Shown one piece after another: positions 25,231-38,200 of a stretch of 64,000 bases of DNA. The stretch comes from Phoronis australis (lineage: Eukaryota > Phoronida > Phoronidae). Within the stretch, counting starts at the first letter, position 1. Each line of letters begins with the position of its first letter. The notes beneath the pieces are model-generated. The model searched no databases, was not told the DNA's origin, and saw only the letters and a list, made by a program, of their open reading frames with translations. The position numbers and the translations under genes were made by a program. The stretch covers positions 850,011 to 914,010 of the forward strand of contig NMRA01000049.1 in NCBI GenBank assembly GCA_002633005.1, written 5' to 3'.

Positions 25231-26785
25231 CAGTAAAAGTGATGTCCCGGAAAAACATTGCTGCTTTTAAGTTGTCACGGTAGCTATTAAAAAAGTATTG
25301 ATACTTTGTGTTGAAGTTTTCCCGAAAATTGTCTAAAAAGAAAAAAAATTAAGCGGTATTTTGGTAAATTTATGGTAAAAATGCTGAAAACAGACCATAC
25401 TGTTGAAGAAAGTTATGTGAGGGATGGACTTGGCATCTGAAGAGAAGGAAAAAGAAGACCAACAGAGAGTATCCGAAATTTGTTGGTTCCAAATTATTGC
25501 CATTTTGACGACATTTTATCTCTTATGAAATTAATACTCTTTATAAGACAGGAGATTATGAATAGTGTTATCAATAGCAAACTAAAGGTGGCGCTGTGAA
25601 GTAGTTCATTGTATATGCCAGAAAGAGGATGATTGAAAATATGCACTGTTGATAATAAGATGTGTTGTTATGTTTTGCCACTTCTATGAAGCTCATGAAA
25701 CTTTGATATTAGAGTGTGTTGTTCAGAATGCGAGATGTTTTCACCCTCACTCTAAGATCTCGTTCACGGACTGGATTTCCTGGGTCAGGCTGACCAACAT
25801 GTAAGATAAGGTCACAGATACGGCAGGAAGTTGCAGAACCTGATTCCTGTTCAAGTTGGACTGAATACCAGGGAGGTTGAAAATGCCTGATGTTCAGAAC
25901 AACATGCTCTCTTGTACATAACCTTACCTTTGCTCACGTTACTGACTGTACATGTCAAATTTATTGTAGGATGGTGATCTGTTAATCTGTAATTGCTGGG
26001 CGGGATTTGTTATTGCATGCTCATATACATTGGCATTGATTTAGGTAGAAACAGTGGAATGAGGTTAGACATTGTTGATTCCTGAAGTTATCTTTTTACA
26101 TCTGGTTCGTGCTCATTTTCTGTTTTTCTATTTTGCATAGACAAATGATGAAGAGAACCATGTCACTGGCACTGCGTATTTTTTAAGTGTTGGATTCATC
26201 TGTTGATTTTTGTAGTATTAACTGCACATGCTGTAGTTGTTAAAGTAAAACAGAAAAGTTGAAAATCGGCATGACGAACAATAACGGTTCATTTAGGGTC
26301 GACTAAAACCGTTTCAATCCTGTGTTGCTCCATCCACTTTGTCAAAATTGCGACAGTTTACTGCTCATGTACATTACATAAACAATTGACCTATCGCAAG
26401 CTCCAACCCTTGCGAAAAGTCCAAACAAACAATAAGTTTTACCCGGCGGCGTGTTGTTTGTCTGGTAAGATGGGGGCTTGGAAACGAAAGTGTGTCAAGA
26501 ATGCTGCGTTCTGATTAATCAGTTAAGCCATCACTCAAAATCCCGGTGAGTCAAGTAGCAACTAGGCGCATCAACGAGGCATTAAAGTGTTACAAAGTTT
26601 CAGGTCTGCATTGTCCAGTGGTAAACGGCCAAATGCCCTCTTGTCCAGGCCGCCAAACGCATTCATGAGCTGCTTTCGACAAGTTGGACTCCTAAACGTT
26701 ACTGAGCTGAGACCCAAGAGGGAAACAATCCCTGTTGAAGTCGTGAACGTTTGTTATTGTGTTTAATCAAATTCGTGTTAATAAA
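25231..26785 (+). other. BTBD10 3' UTR (extent uncertain)
   Basis: No gene was recognised downstream. Candidate poly(A) signals are ATTAAA at 25286-25291 and AATAAA at 26780-26785. The real end cannot be chosen from sequence alone. Confidence 0.4.
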
Positions 26786-28259
26786 GGTTAATTTATGTTT
26801 ACAGCTGACGCATGTTTTATTCACTACATTGTTGTACAAACACTCGCTCCTGGATATCCCAGGTAGGGCAACAGTTTTCGAAGTGAAACTCGCCCGCAGG
26901 TCATAAAAAATTATTGGAGGCGCACCATATGGGGCCACCACCCACTTTTTTCAGTACTGCGCCGCCCATGAAAATGGACGTTTTCTTCTGTATTTTGGTT
27001 ATGTCCATAGGGGGTAGGCCCTCTGGGATCCCCGAAATCCTCTAGCTTTCATTAAACACGATTGCGAATGAATGTTAAGACAACTGAGGCCTTTGAGCTG
27101 CCACTGATTGGTTGAATGTGTTGATAAGTGCGTATTGCTCCTGCAACGCCTAAGTATAGAGGCTGTTTTATTTGAAAATTTCGAATATCAGGAGTAGGGC
27201 TTTAACCGAATACTAGAGTTAAGGAGTGAAGCTCTTGAAAGACGCGGTGGGTTTATCTAATGAGGTAAAGAAACTTCACGGGCAAGGATGAAATTCGAAC
27301 GGGTATGCAGACAAAGCGTTTAGGAAAAGCTCTTCGATATGTACAGTATTCATCGATTTCTGCAGTTTTCGTGTTCATTTCAACATACATTTGTTATTCA
27401 CAGAGTCTCCCAAAAATGTATTCGCACTTCAAATGATAACTCGTGCGTAATGTTATTGATTTAGCGAAGGGATTACTGGTTTTGAATTCATAAAGTGGTG
27501 ATAAGAGGGGAGTTAAATCTCTAAACCAAAATAAAGTCACTGTTTATACCTCAGGAAGGAGATTTATTCATTGTCTTGGTACTTCCTTGTCGCGCTGAGT
27601 AACCAATAGCATTGCACGATAAATTCTTGTTCTCCAAGCTTTTGTTATTGCGTGACCTATTTACATGTAAAAGCTTGCTCTAGACTCTCGACAAATTTCC
27701 CCAAGGCTTATTTATTTGTGACGCTTTTCCTCAATCGCCAGTATTTATGTTTTACATTTGCCTCGGCGTTGTTTCAATGAACTTGTGGAAGCTGCCGTGT
27801 CTTTACTTTATGACAGTGGAGATCCATTGCAGTCGAGTAGATGCGGTACAAAAACTTAATTGACCCATGCTGTTTAGAATTTGTCAGTTTTCAGGATGAG
27901 ATGTGATTTTCCACATTGATATCGAATAGGGTAGAACGCCTAACCCTCTGCATTTTTGGGTACACGTAATTTTCTATAGTGTTGATGTCTACATGTACAT
28001 TGTATGTGGCTATATTCGGGGGGCAATGGGAACTTTGTATTCAACCCATCTATAGATGTTCAAAAGTCAATTTCAAAAAAGTTCCCTAGAATCTAGGACT
28101 ACAGTTCATATTACTCCCAGCCTAGAATATACTTGCACGTTTAGTAAGAATAAAATGTTAGCCAACAGGTGTCAGCGCAAAATGATCAGAATAGCCAATC
28201 AAATGCCAGAAAATATTGTTTCCGTAGCTTCCCTATTCCCAAGTCGTCTGCTTCGAAAG

Positions 28260-28404
28260 CAAGCCAGCAGATGTTATCCTGCTCACAGGCGTCCTCAGCT
28301 TCTGATCGTCCTAATACACTATATAATACTACATGTACAAGGGAGTGTTATATTTAGTGTATTGGGGACGATCAGCTGAGGACGCCTTTGATCCTGCTGG
28401 CTTG
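28260..28404. repeat. Long imperfect hairpin
   Basis: The left arm (CAAGCCAGCAG, AGGCGTCCTCAGCT, GATCGTCC, AATACACTA) pairs in order with the right arm (TAGTGTATT, GGACGATC, AGCTGAGGACGCCT, CTGCTGGCTTG). The left arm has one insertion of about 15 bases (28271-28285) and small bulges. The loop is near 28330-28340. This could be a foldback transposon remnant or a transcribed hairpin. Confidence 0.7.
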
Positions 28405-31400
28405 GCTAACTTGTTTACAGCTACTGTCCACATTGAAAATAATCAGTTCTTGGATGAGTGTGCAAGTAATTTGCAATAACCAAGGGCCAGAAGACTCATA
28501 CATGTAAACCAACAGGCAGCAGTTGGGAACTGAGGAAAGCTAAATCAAGTGGCAAGTGTCAAAGTGTCCTCATACTGATACAATTCTTGGCATGTTAGCA
28601 ATTTTGAGGGACACTGCTGAAACCATGATTTTTTGCCCCTTGTTGAATTCTTGTCTCAGATTCTGCTGAAAATTCTGAGTGCCTGGAATTTTCAGGTATT
28701 AGATGATCTAACTGTCTAAGGCAAAAAATGGATCAACACTGAGTGCAAGTAAGCTATCATTGCTAATTTTTTTGTGAAAAAACAGATTTCTTCTATCAGA
28801 AGCAGTGTTATAGACACTTTTCGGATGTAACAAAAATTGAAATAGCTCTTAAAAAAGACCAAGCTGATGAAGAAAACAATGTTGAATCTACTACAAAATT
28901 AAAATGAAATTGTCACTGTCAGTTCCAATTAACAGTGCTCAATGAAATTTATATGAGTTGCCACCACAATGTATCATTTGCCAAAAAATCAAATTGCATC
29001 ACAGAGAACTTCACAAACAAATTTTAGAACAAAAGAAAACTTGAAAACCTATCCCAGTTCCAAACATTCACTCGTAAATAGGCCTACCTATTGTTAATTT
29101 GAATTATGGTAAAAATCTTTAGGAAAAGAGAATTATTTTGCTTGATAAATTTGCAGTATTAGCTGTCCCTATCTCAAAGGTACTGGCAGTAGTTTTTACC
29201 TACCTGTTAGTGATCAGTACTGCTTTTTATGAACTTCCAAGGCTATTTTTAGACCCTTGTAAAAACATGGGCTATGTTTGGAAGTTGAGAAATATAAAAA
29301 TGGAAATGTTGCCCCTGTAATTCATTGTCTTGAAAATTCAAATGTTGCTCAGATTTCAGAATCTCACATTTTGAAGATTCTAGAATTGAGAATTTTTAGA
29401 ACGGGACAATTTTTACTCTTCCAATTATGTGCTATCTAAAACAGGAAGTATCAAAAGAAATTTTAGCTCTACCGTAAATAATAGGCATTCCAATTCCACA
29501 CAAGAACAATTGCCAAAATGACCATTCCTCTATTTTCAAATTCTGAACTACAGTAGGCCTATTAGGGATGCTAAAAATTCTTCTGTGTCTTAAATTAAAG
29601 GAAGGCAACTGTACAATACAATCAATGGTGATGATGATGCTCGTTTCTCTTGATGCTTACTTTTGCTGAGCCTTTTGACAAAATAAAATTTCACTTGTTG
29701 GCCATACTGTTCGCTAAAGTGAAGAGCATTTTGGTTATCTGTTTCAGTAAAAAGGCTTACTGTAACAAGGCTGAAGTGTTTAGATGAAACGGTATTCAGG
29801 TTGACAATTTTTTGATTTTGGGTAGGGTGCAGGCTTGCAGAGATATTTCTTAAACCTTTTCACTTAAGTTGTGCTCATGGAAGGCATTGAAACTTTTACA
29901 TGCGCGCACCCAGTCTAAAATATAGGGGGCACTCAGGCCCACGAATTGTGCATCCGCGCCGACTTCCTGTGGATTTTGTGGACTTTTGTCTCGTTTACTC
30001 GGACTTTTTGTTTCACTGATGCGGACCTTTTTGCCCAATGCGCCAAATTGGGGTGCTCGTAACCTAATAGAAATATTGACAACATTTTATTATCCTTTTT
30101 GCACCGCTAATTTCTTTTTTTTTAATTTTCCACCTAATGTCATGATATTTATCACTGTTCTTGTCCCCAATCAAATTATCATTCAGTTTTTGTCTAGTTT
30201 TGTTGGTTTTTGAAGACTGGATTTTTTGTTCCAAATTTTGCAAAAAATCAGGTTTTTGAGATCAAATTTCTCGAAAAGGTGCAAGTCAAACCTTAGGAAC
30301 TTTTTAGATTCTTAAAGTGTGGTACTTAATGACCTTAAAAACACCAAAATTTTCTTGCCCCCAAAAAGTAGGCACAGAAGTGATTGTCTAGGCTTCCTAG
30401 AGTCGAATGGACTATGGCCTAGAGAGCCGATAAAGACTTACAAAACAAGATATTGATTTTGACCGTCGCTCTACCTCAAGTTGTGTTTTGCAGTACGAAG
30501 TGCAATTGCAATAAATCCTAATTTTGATTCAGTACTTTTTTCTCGGGCCTTGAACAATTTTCGTGTATAAACGAAATCAGTTTCATCGCTCTCACGTATC
30601 GCCGGGTCATTTGATGGGACCTAAAAAGTGACAACTTATTCTAATATCTGGACGCAAATTAAAGGCAAGTGGCGCCTGGTCCTCAAAAGCGGCAGGTTTA
30701 AAAGAAACCTGAACTACATGTTTCAGCATTTTAATATGAATTTTGAAAGTATAAAGGTTGGTTACTGGCGTCCACTTATTCCTAATTAGTGCACAGTATT
30801 TTTCTTTTTTACTTTGAAAGTGAAAATTTATTAGTTCCGTAAGGCCCTATTGCAAGCGCTGTTTTTCGTGACGTCACTGAGGCTGTACAGCACAAAGAGA
30901 TATAGGTCATTAGCGTGTGAGAACATGTGCATACTCACAATTTTTTTCGTTTTTCTTTCCTGTGACGTTGATTCATCCCGGTTGCTAACCGTATGAAGAT
31001 TATCTTCAAAATACTGCTAGGTACCAGTAGCACTGTGTGTTGAGTTCTGTTAAGACTCGGAAATTTCACACAGCCCGGGTAGTTCTGCTCGACGTCACCT
31101 CGTCGCGACCTTAACTTATTCAGCATGAAGAACTATAAACTGGCAGGGGAGCGTGAAAATACCTGGGTGTCAACCTACACTCACCTTGCCCACTGGAGCC
31201 GTTTAAGTGAAAAATAATCCAGTAAACGTTATTTTATCTCATAATTCTCAGCCTTTAAAAGAAAACAGGCGCTCAACACGCGCTACTTCTTAAAATTTTG
31301 TGACATCTGTCGAGAGATGATGATATCCTGTTTGCGCGTGTGTACTAGATGCACCTAGTTAGCTTATCGGGAATGAGTTGGGTAATTGTGTATCAGTGAT

Positions 31401-32394
31401 TATTCACGTGTTCATGATCCGCCTTCATTAATATCCGTCTCTGATTTGACGTGTGCCACTTGCACCAAGCCTTTGCTCAGAAGCAGAAACCGTATTTGTA
31501 GAACCAGCCTACGGTAGGCCTACATTTGTTAGGTAAGACACGCCTCTAATAAGTTGTTTTTACATTCGAATAGGTCAGGGTGTTGACAATAAATTTTTAA
31601 ATTCACGTTAAAACTTAAAAAAAGTAATGTGGGGGATATTGAGAGTATGAAAGCCAGTACGGCCTAAGAACCAGTGAATGTGAGACTCAGTGAGGAGCGT
31701 TGGTGTCATTATAGCGCCGGCATTCTTCCTGGACCTGAAGCTCGATCAGCTATGGAGCCCCTAGCAACAAGAGACAACTGTCACATTTTCCCCGGGCCCG
31801 GTCGGCTGTATCGTAGGCCACACCATTGGTCAACGCCACCTGTTGCCAGTAACTCCTTCAATCTCCAGGTTTCAGAACTATAACACAGTGACGGGTATAT
31901 ATCAGTTTGTCGAATAATTCAACAGAAAGTTGCATTGAAAATTTATTTTCTGCATCGTCAATGAAGCCTGTTGATAGCAGCCATAGATTTACGTCCTTGT
32001 CTAGCAAGGTTCGTTGTCGCTTTAATCCATGTCTGCCTGGGAGTAATCACGAGTCACAAAAACTGTACTTATAGTACTTAGCGAGCCACTTCCACTTGAT
32101 CCTTCCCAAAGAACCATCTTTCATAATTTCGCAATAGACCTCCATTTCTAAATACAATATTTTGCTTTTTAAGGTTTACTGACATACCCCACGCAGTACA
32201 ATAGGTATTTAGACAATTCAACAATCTCTGCATATTCATTGGAGAATACTCACATATAACACCATATCATCTGCATACAATAACGAATGAATATCTGATA
32301 TGTCTTCTGTCACAAATATCCATCATATATTTTTAACATAGCTTTCTTGAGCACTAACTCAAAGTCTTTGAACCTGCTAAACTTCACAATTACA

Positions 32395-32820
32395 GATCTT
32401 GTCACACCCGGCCTTCCCGACCAGGAGTTTCCGGAGATAAGCGCACCCGATGAAACGCGCATGGGTGTTTATTCGGAAAATTATGTCTAATAAACGTCCG
32501 TGGATGTTTATTTGGTGTTACAACTTCTGGTGTCAAGCGTCCAGATAATGAGGCATTTATTCGGAAAGTTTCCTCTTAAAACTCCAATCAGCGTCAACCT
32601 TTAGCCACAAATTCAGTTTTGAGGAGCATTTATTATTCATACAATGTACAAACAAATAAAGTGTTGACAAATTTTGTATTTATGAACTTTAACTTAAATA
32701 GCACAGTTTTGTGCAAAAAATCGCTGATATTATTTGGTGTTACTGAAACGCCTGAAAATTTTCATTTTCCGAATACACGCCCATGGGCTTATCTAGGAAA
32801 ATCCCGGTACGATATAAACG
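32395..32820. repeat. Inverted-repeat element, MITE-like
   Basis: The left arm (GGAGATAAGCGCACCCGATG, then CGCATGGGTGTTTATTCGG, 32433-32477) is inverted on the right (CCGAATACACGCCCATGGGC, then TTATCTAGG, 32769-32797). A further partial copy of the TTTATTCGGAAA box lies inside at 32546-32560. No coding capacity was seen. Confidence 0.5.
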
Positions 32821-33629
32821 ATGTGCCTTTCAGTCAGAAGTTTTTCACCGTCCATTTCCAGGACTTCCTTCACGAGGTTTTAACTTTGTTCCCTGTTTCA
32901 GTTTAGTCCTCTCTTGCTGACGGATTATGGTCGTCAATTCCATTTGTTATTACATCATCGTCGGAACTGCCCCTCCAGATAGTGTGGTATATCAATGCGT
33001 ATTGTGGCCGATAAATGGCGCGCACGTGGTAATAAGGAAAACAACACACGAATACTTTAACAATAGAATACGTCTATTAATTTGCAGCGTTGTGATTTAC
33101 AAACAATAGATTATAATAAGTTGTGAGACTGACGACTATCTGATTGAGACAAGATATCCCTACTGCAGTGGAAAAACTACTAATCAACAGTGCCACTGGT
33201 TCCCCGGAGCTACCGCACACGCCAACACAAAACAAGTCACAACAGAACTAACCCTCCAGAACAATCACTAGCCAGTTCAAATTGACTTAACAGGCTGAGA
33301 CCAACACCCGTGATAAGTGTCTCTACGGGTTGTCCTTTCTCCTAGACTCTTTGGTCACAGAAGTTGCTCGTCTGGCCCCGGCTTCGTCTCAGTAGTCTGA
33401 AGTTGTCTTTCTGCTCTTGAATCGTGCCCCGTAGTCTGAAGTTGTGATCTATGGTGAATCCAGTCTGCCCTGGTCTCGAGAGCAAGTGCTTTAAATACTA
33501 AACTAAGTGGCATCAACCGATGGACCCACTCTGTATGTACATATATGTCCATCCCTCTATGACGAGCTAAATATAACGAGCTAACTGACCACGCGATGGA
33601 CCTACTCTGCATCCATTTCCCTATAACTC

Positions 33630-33716
33630 AAAATTCTTGCATAACTGCCACTATTCCTGTATTATTGCATAACTGCCACTATTCCTGGGTTTTCAACATA
33701 AGAACACTATTCCTGG
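33630..33716 (+). repeat. Short degenerate tandem repeat
   Basis: Three copies of an approximately 30-base unit carry the core CACTATTCCTG. The first two share TTGCATAACTGCCACTATTC, and the third is decayed (AAGAACACTATTCCTGG). Confidence 0.8.
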
Positions 33717-33956
33717 ATTTAACTACTACAGAGGTAGCATATCCTCTGAAATTTTTTTGCACATGGAGGGCATAGCCTTATTGTATTACAATAGCCCACT
33801 TTGTTTTCCAACTTGCACACTTTGGTGGCGCTACAAAAAACGATTGTCCTGCATTGTTGTTCAGGACACAATGCCTCGTTTTAGCATCAACTTTAACAAC
33901 GCAAACATGAAAGCGCGCGTGTTCCAAACATGTAGTTTGGACACAACACCTCCTTC

Positions 33957-34199
33957 TCAAGTATAATGGCGAATTCGTGCAATTAGTAAATTGGAAAACT
34001 CTGATTTTAACTCTTCATTTTCTTCAACTACTTGTGAGATCAGAACCTTTACTTCGGTTATTTCATTAAACTTCTCAATCTTCGAATTTATATCATTCAA
34101 CATACCTATTATAGTATTGCTAAAGTCTAAAGGATCCGGTATTTTGGATCTCGCACATGTGCCTGTATCAGTATTTGAGGCTGGCGGCCACGACACCAT
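33957..34199 (-). pseudogene. Possible retroelement ORF1-like fragment with coiled coil
   Basis: An 80-aa frame starts with MVSWPPASNTDTGT and ends with a heptad-like charged stretch (INSKIEKFNEITEVKVLISQ, then VVEENEELKSEFSNLLIARI). A short N-terminal segment followed by a coiled coil is seen in many LINE ORF1 proteins. The open frame and the GC-richer DNA just upstream on its strand (34430-34640) would suit a retroelement 5' end. No RNA-binding or reverse-transcriptase sequence follows, so the assignment is weak. A host coiled-coil exon cannot be excluded. Confidence 0.25.
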
Positions 34200-35062
34200 A
34201 ATCACGTCTTTCCTACCGCCATGTTGTTGCAATTGTAGATATCGACCTCAGTGCTTGTCCCTGGTGCGATTGACTTTGACTCCTAAACGGTTTTCGAGAC
34301 GACTCCTGGGCATTATCCTTGTCCACAATATGACAGGAGCGATGATTGTCTTCCAAATTCAGCGACTTGATAGTATAGAAGGCTATAGCTAAAAAATGTA
34401 GACCACAACACCGAACTCTACGTGACAGCTTCGACCGGTGTACTAGGGCTGTGGAATCCAGTGCCGTCGGGTTGCTCGAGGAGCCTAAACGCTGGAACCT
34501 CAACTAATTTGAGCTACTCTGGTCGCCCGTTTGCCCACTCAATGGCCCTGGCCCCTCGCGGTCGTCGTCATTACTTTCCAAGTGAGCTCCACCCAGGCCC
34601 TCCCTTCAGGTTAGCACGATTTGCGAGCTTTGCAACTGCCTCCCCATTCAGTGGCCCGAAACTACATCCAGGTCGCCAAAAATTTTTCAGACTGCAGCAC
34701 AATACATAACAGCTGGGCAAACTTGTAACAACCAATTAACCCCGGCGGTTGACGCGGATTTTCTAATAATTACATGAGGCGACGAGACGTATGCCAATTT
34801 TGGCTGGACCCCTGAGCTTTATCTTTTTAGCTAAACATAATCCAGCATTAATGAAAACAGCTGGTGCTGAGCCTCATGAATTGTACGCTGATTGTAGTCT
34901 TACTGACCCTGTCTTTTGTGTTGAAAACTGCAGAATCCTGCACTACCACTCACGTAAAACAATTAAATTTGTTGGATTTAACAAAAGCATGCATGATGAT
35001 TTTCAAAACTCCGTCGTCACATTATTTTTGGGTGGCAAGCACTTTGAAGAAACTTAATAACT

Positions 35063-35263
35063 ATGGTCTTTTCCAGAATGAGAATGAAGTCACTGTTAGC
35101 AGTTGTAATGGTGTTTCTTGGGTGTGTTTGCCTGAGCGAAGCATTCCCTTTCGGTACAGTTCTCCGGAAGAATACTACCGGATGTTGTTTCCCAGATCAA
35201 TTTGAAGGAGATGTCTTTGCTATGGTAGACCGAACAGTTGTCACCATTTCGTCTGTCAGCTTT
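35063..35263 (+). CDS. Ependymin-related exon 1 (signal peptide)
   Basis: 201 bases in phase 0 from the first ATG; the donor is TTT|GTAAGT. Two further in-frame ATGs lie at 35078 and 35084. The sequence just before 35077, GGTCTTTTCCAG, looks like a splice acceptor. If it is used, the first ATG is intronic and translation starts at 35078 or 35084, which places the hydrophobic core nearer the N terminus. Either start leaves the mature protein unchanged. Confidence 0.85.
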
Positions 35264-38200
35264 GTAAGTCTCTTTGGGAACTATATAAGCCGCTTTTCCT
35301 AAAAAACTTAAGCTATGAGTTAGACCTACTAGCCAGCGATCCGCCAACAAGACTCAAAGGCTCGCGAAAACGCAATATCACGGAAAAGTTCGCGAGATAT
35401 TTCCTGACTTACAAGCGAGGCACATGATCACACCAGTAGTTTTACTAGCGTGTTGTGCGTGATCTGTTCTCACTTTTCTCGCAAGAAATACTTAGTTTAC
35501 AGAAAACTACCCAAGGCTACGTTCCGTAGGCCGCAAGCACTTGCAACGAAAAATCGCCGCTTATGAAGCGGAAACAGGGTACATGTATTTAATCCCATAA
35601 TTCAAAGGAACACCCTCAACGACCAAACACTTCAGTGGCCGCCATTTTGCCAGAACGTCCTGCAAGAAACTTGACTTATGGAAGTAGATTCTACAGTGGG
35701 AACCAGAGAAAAAACCATGATCTGATTACTTTTAAGAACCGATAAAACAGTTAAGCTCGTTACTATTGATCTTGAAATCTGATCATGAAAAGTCGTGCGT
35801 TTGCAAACAAAACATGCGTCGATCAGGGTATATTTATAGGATTGTTTTCAAACGTCTGGAAATATCAGCTTATCCGAGAGAATTTGATTAGTGACGCATA
35901 ATCTAGAATTACAAAGTCTTGCATACCAAGTCCTGTTTATTTTGAAAAAGCTGATGTGTCGTTGAAGCATCCTGTTTAGGAATACGTTTTAATTAAACTG
36001 TTTAGCGTTAAAATTCGTTCTGTACAGATTATAATGAATATGAAGCCGGAAGAGCTCTGCTAATTTACGTTTTACCGAAGAGGCATTTGAAAATAAAAAC
36101 CGCTTGCAAGACAACTTGAAAAATATCACTTCAGTTTGTTTAATATGAGCAACGCCATCTGTGCTAATAAATGAAAGGTACCAAACACAATACTTCTTTA
36201 ATTTTACGAAAAATCAATTTTCAAGCAACTTTGTTCGTCAATCAGCATTCTCAATGAAATATTGAAACACTACAGCTGAGCATAAACGAACAATTTAGGA
36301 GTTCAAACTAAAACTCCCAGTAATTTGGTAAATACTCACGGGTATTCGACTTCTTCTTTTTGGGTGTCAGTGAGAACACAACTGTATGCTTTTTAATATT
36401 TATAAGTTCACAGGGGTCACCCAAATTGTTTCTGTTGATTGTCAATATTAAGTCCACTGTGACATTAACACTCACTGCTGTGTGGAGATTGTATTAGATC
36501 AGAAGAGTGATAAATATTGACGTTATCCTCAACTTTCCGTATAAAATTATTGTTGAAGCGTATTATAGGCGAAAGTTCGGGTAAAATGAGATTTTTGCTT
36601 TATCTATCACACTTCATTATGAAATTCTATTGGTAGCTGTACCAGGTTTCATTTTTACAAAGGAATACTTTTGCAGATTCCGATTTATGGATCGTTCGAC
36701 TTCAAAGACAAGCGTGTGGCAATGAAGAATAATGAATTCTCAGTTATCATGGATCTTGCAAATGTGAGTGCACTGTAATTATAATTGACTAATTAATTGT
36801 ATGATTTGTGTTTTGAAGTTACCCAGCAGGCATCAACAAGAAAACGAGAATTATTGTGATAATATGAACCCTTATAATTGTTGGGAGGTTTAGCCTTCGT
36901 TGATAAAGTACGTCTTTTCTATGACTAATCATGAACCAGATCGGAACCGTCTAGTCTCTGTTATGGCTCATCTACCGTCGACTTGTAGGTTTGGTACAGG
37001 CGCCACTGCGCATGTCCTGGTTTAAATCTTCAGATGTGAGCCAACAATCTCAGGGTCTTACGGTACCGGCGGATATGAGGAAGTCTCTTCCGCTGCACCA
37101 GAATAGCGTTCAATGGATTGATTACAATACATAGTGGGTTCCAATCGGACTTAGAAGGAGCGTCTATACACCGGTACAAGTTCGAAAATCAACGTTTTCC
37201 TATTGCCTGTGGCGGTTAAATGAATACCGGTCGGTTTTGAGACTGTCATTAGCACACACCTTCATATTTCACCACAGTTCGCTACCGCATTACATTGTAC
37301 TTGCAAATTTTCCCATCTCTCTCCCTTTTCATTTCATAGAGGAAAAAAAGAACGTTGCTAAGTGAGATGTTTATCTTTAGAACATTACCGATTTACATGA
37401 AGTTATGAACTCCATCGTTTACATACGAAGGTGATTAGTCCATCGGCGTTAAACGTCACTTGAAGTCGGACAATGGAATTTAAGGGGGAAGGAGGTAGAT
37501 TTTTTTCCATGTTTCTCTTTACAGTGTAAAATTTCAAACTTAAGAAAAAGCAGACACAAGTATTGTAGAGTCATATTATCATATTTTAAACTTACTATTG
37601 AAAAGGAAAACGTTCCCCCAAAAACGCTGTCACTGTTCTCCAGTGTTTCATACGATCTTGTTCATGTCATCAATAAGCACTTGCAAGCAGAAATCCAACT
37701 TACCGCTTTTGTAGTTTATTGTTGGGATTTGACAAATACACAATACTGAGTCACAATTTTATTTTCTCATCAAAAGAGATAACGTTGTGATAACTTTAAA
37801 TAAGTTCAACCCCTGCCACGAGTTTGAAGTTCTTTTGTACTATATATCGTTTTTTGGTTCCATGTGTCTGCCGCTTCACTTCCGCTATTACTTAAATAGA
37901 TATGTCAAACAAACTGTATTATTTTTTATATTGCATTTGATTGCAGAGAACCCATTTCCTAATAACACGAAATGGAAAGAAGTGTACCAAACGAAGGATA
38001 GAGCACGATTTAGCCGATAACATGCAATGCATTACAAGTAAGTAGGATTATTTCAAGGTCTTCAGACACGTTGAACTGCACTGAATAGCCCTATAGCCAT
38101 GTATCAGAAACTTAATGGTTCGAAATTTGTGATTACGGGTATATGCGTTTTTCCGCTACCTATTTTAACACCATCTCTCTCGCGAAACAAAGTTGTACTG

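Larger units (their letters stand above)
26786..35062. other. Gene-poor region between BTBD10 and the ependymin-related gene
   Basis: No conserved gene was recognised in about 8.3 kb. Structures present are a long imperfect hairpin (28260-28404), an inverted-repeat element (about 32395-32820), a short tandem repeat (33630-33716) and a possible retroelement ORF remnant (33957-34199, minus). A GC-richer patch lies near 31060-31110 and 34430-34640. Short open frames elsewhere show no similarity I can name. Confidence 0.55.

Noticed and set aside
27240-27320. tRNA-like GTTCGAATT on the minus strand
   Set aside because: No A-box at the right distance and no T-stem pairing.
33991-34392. 133-codon plus-strand frame
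   Set aside because: It runs opposite the coiled-coil frame and across low-similarity DNA. No product was recognised and it appears to be a shadow frame.
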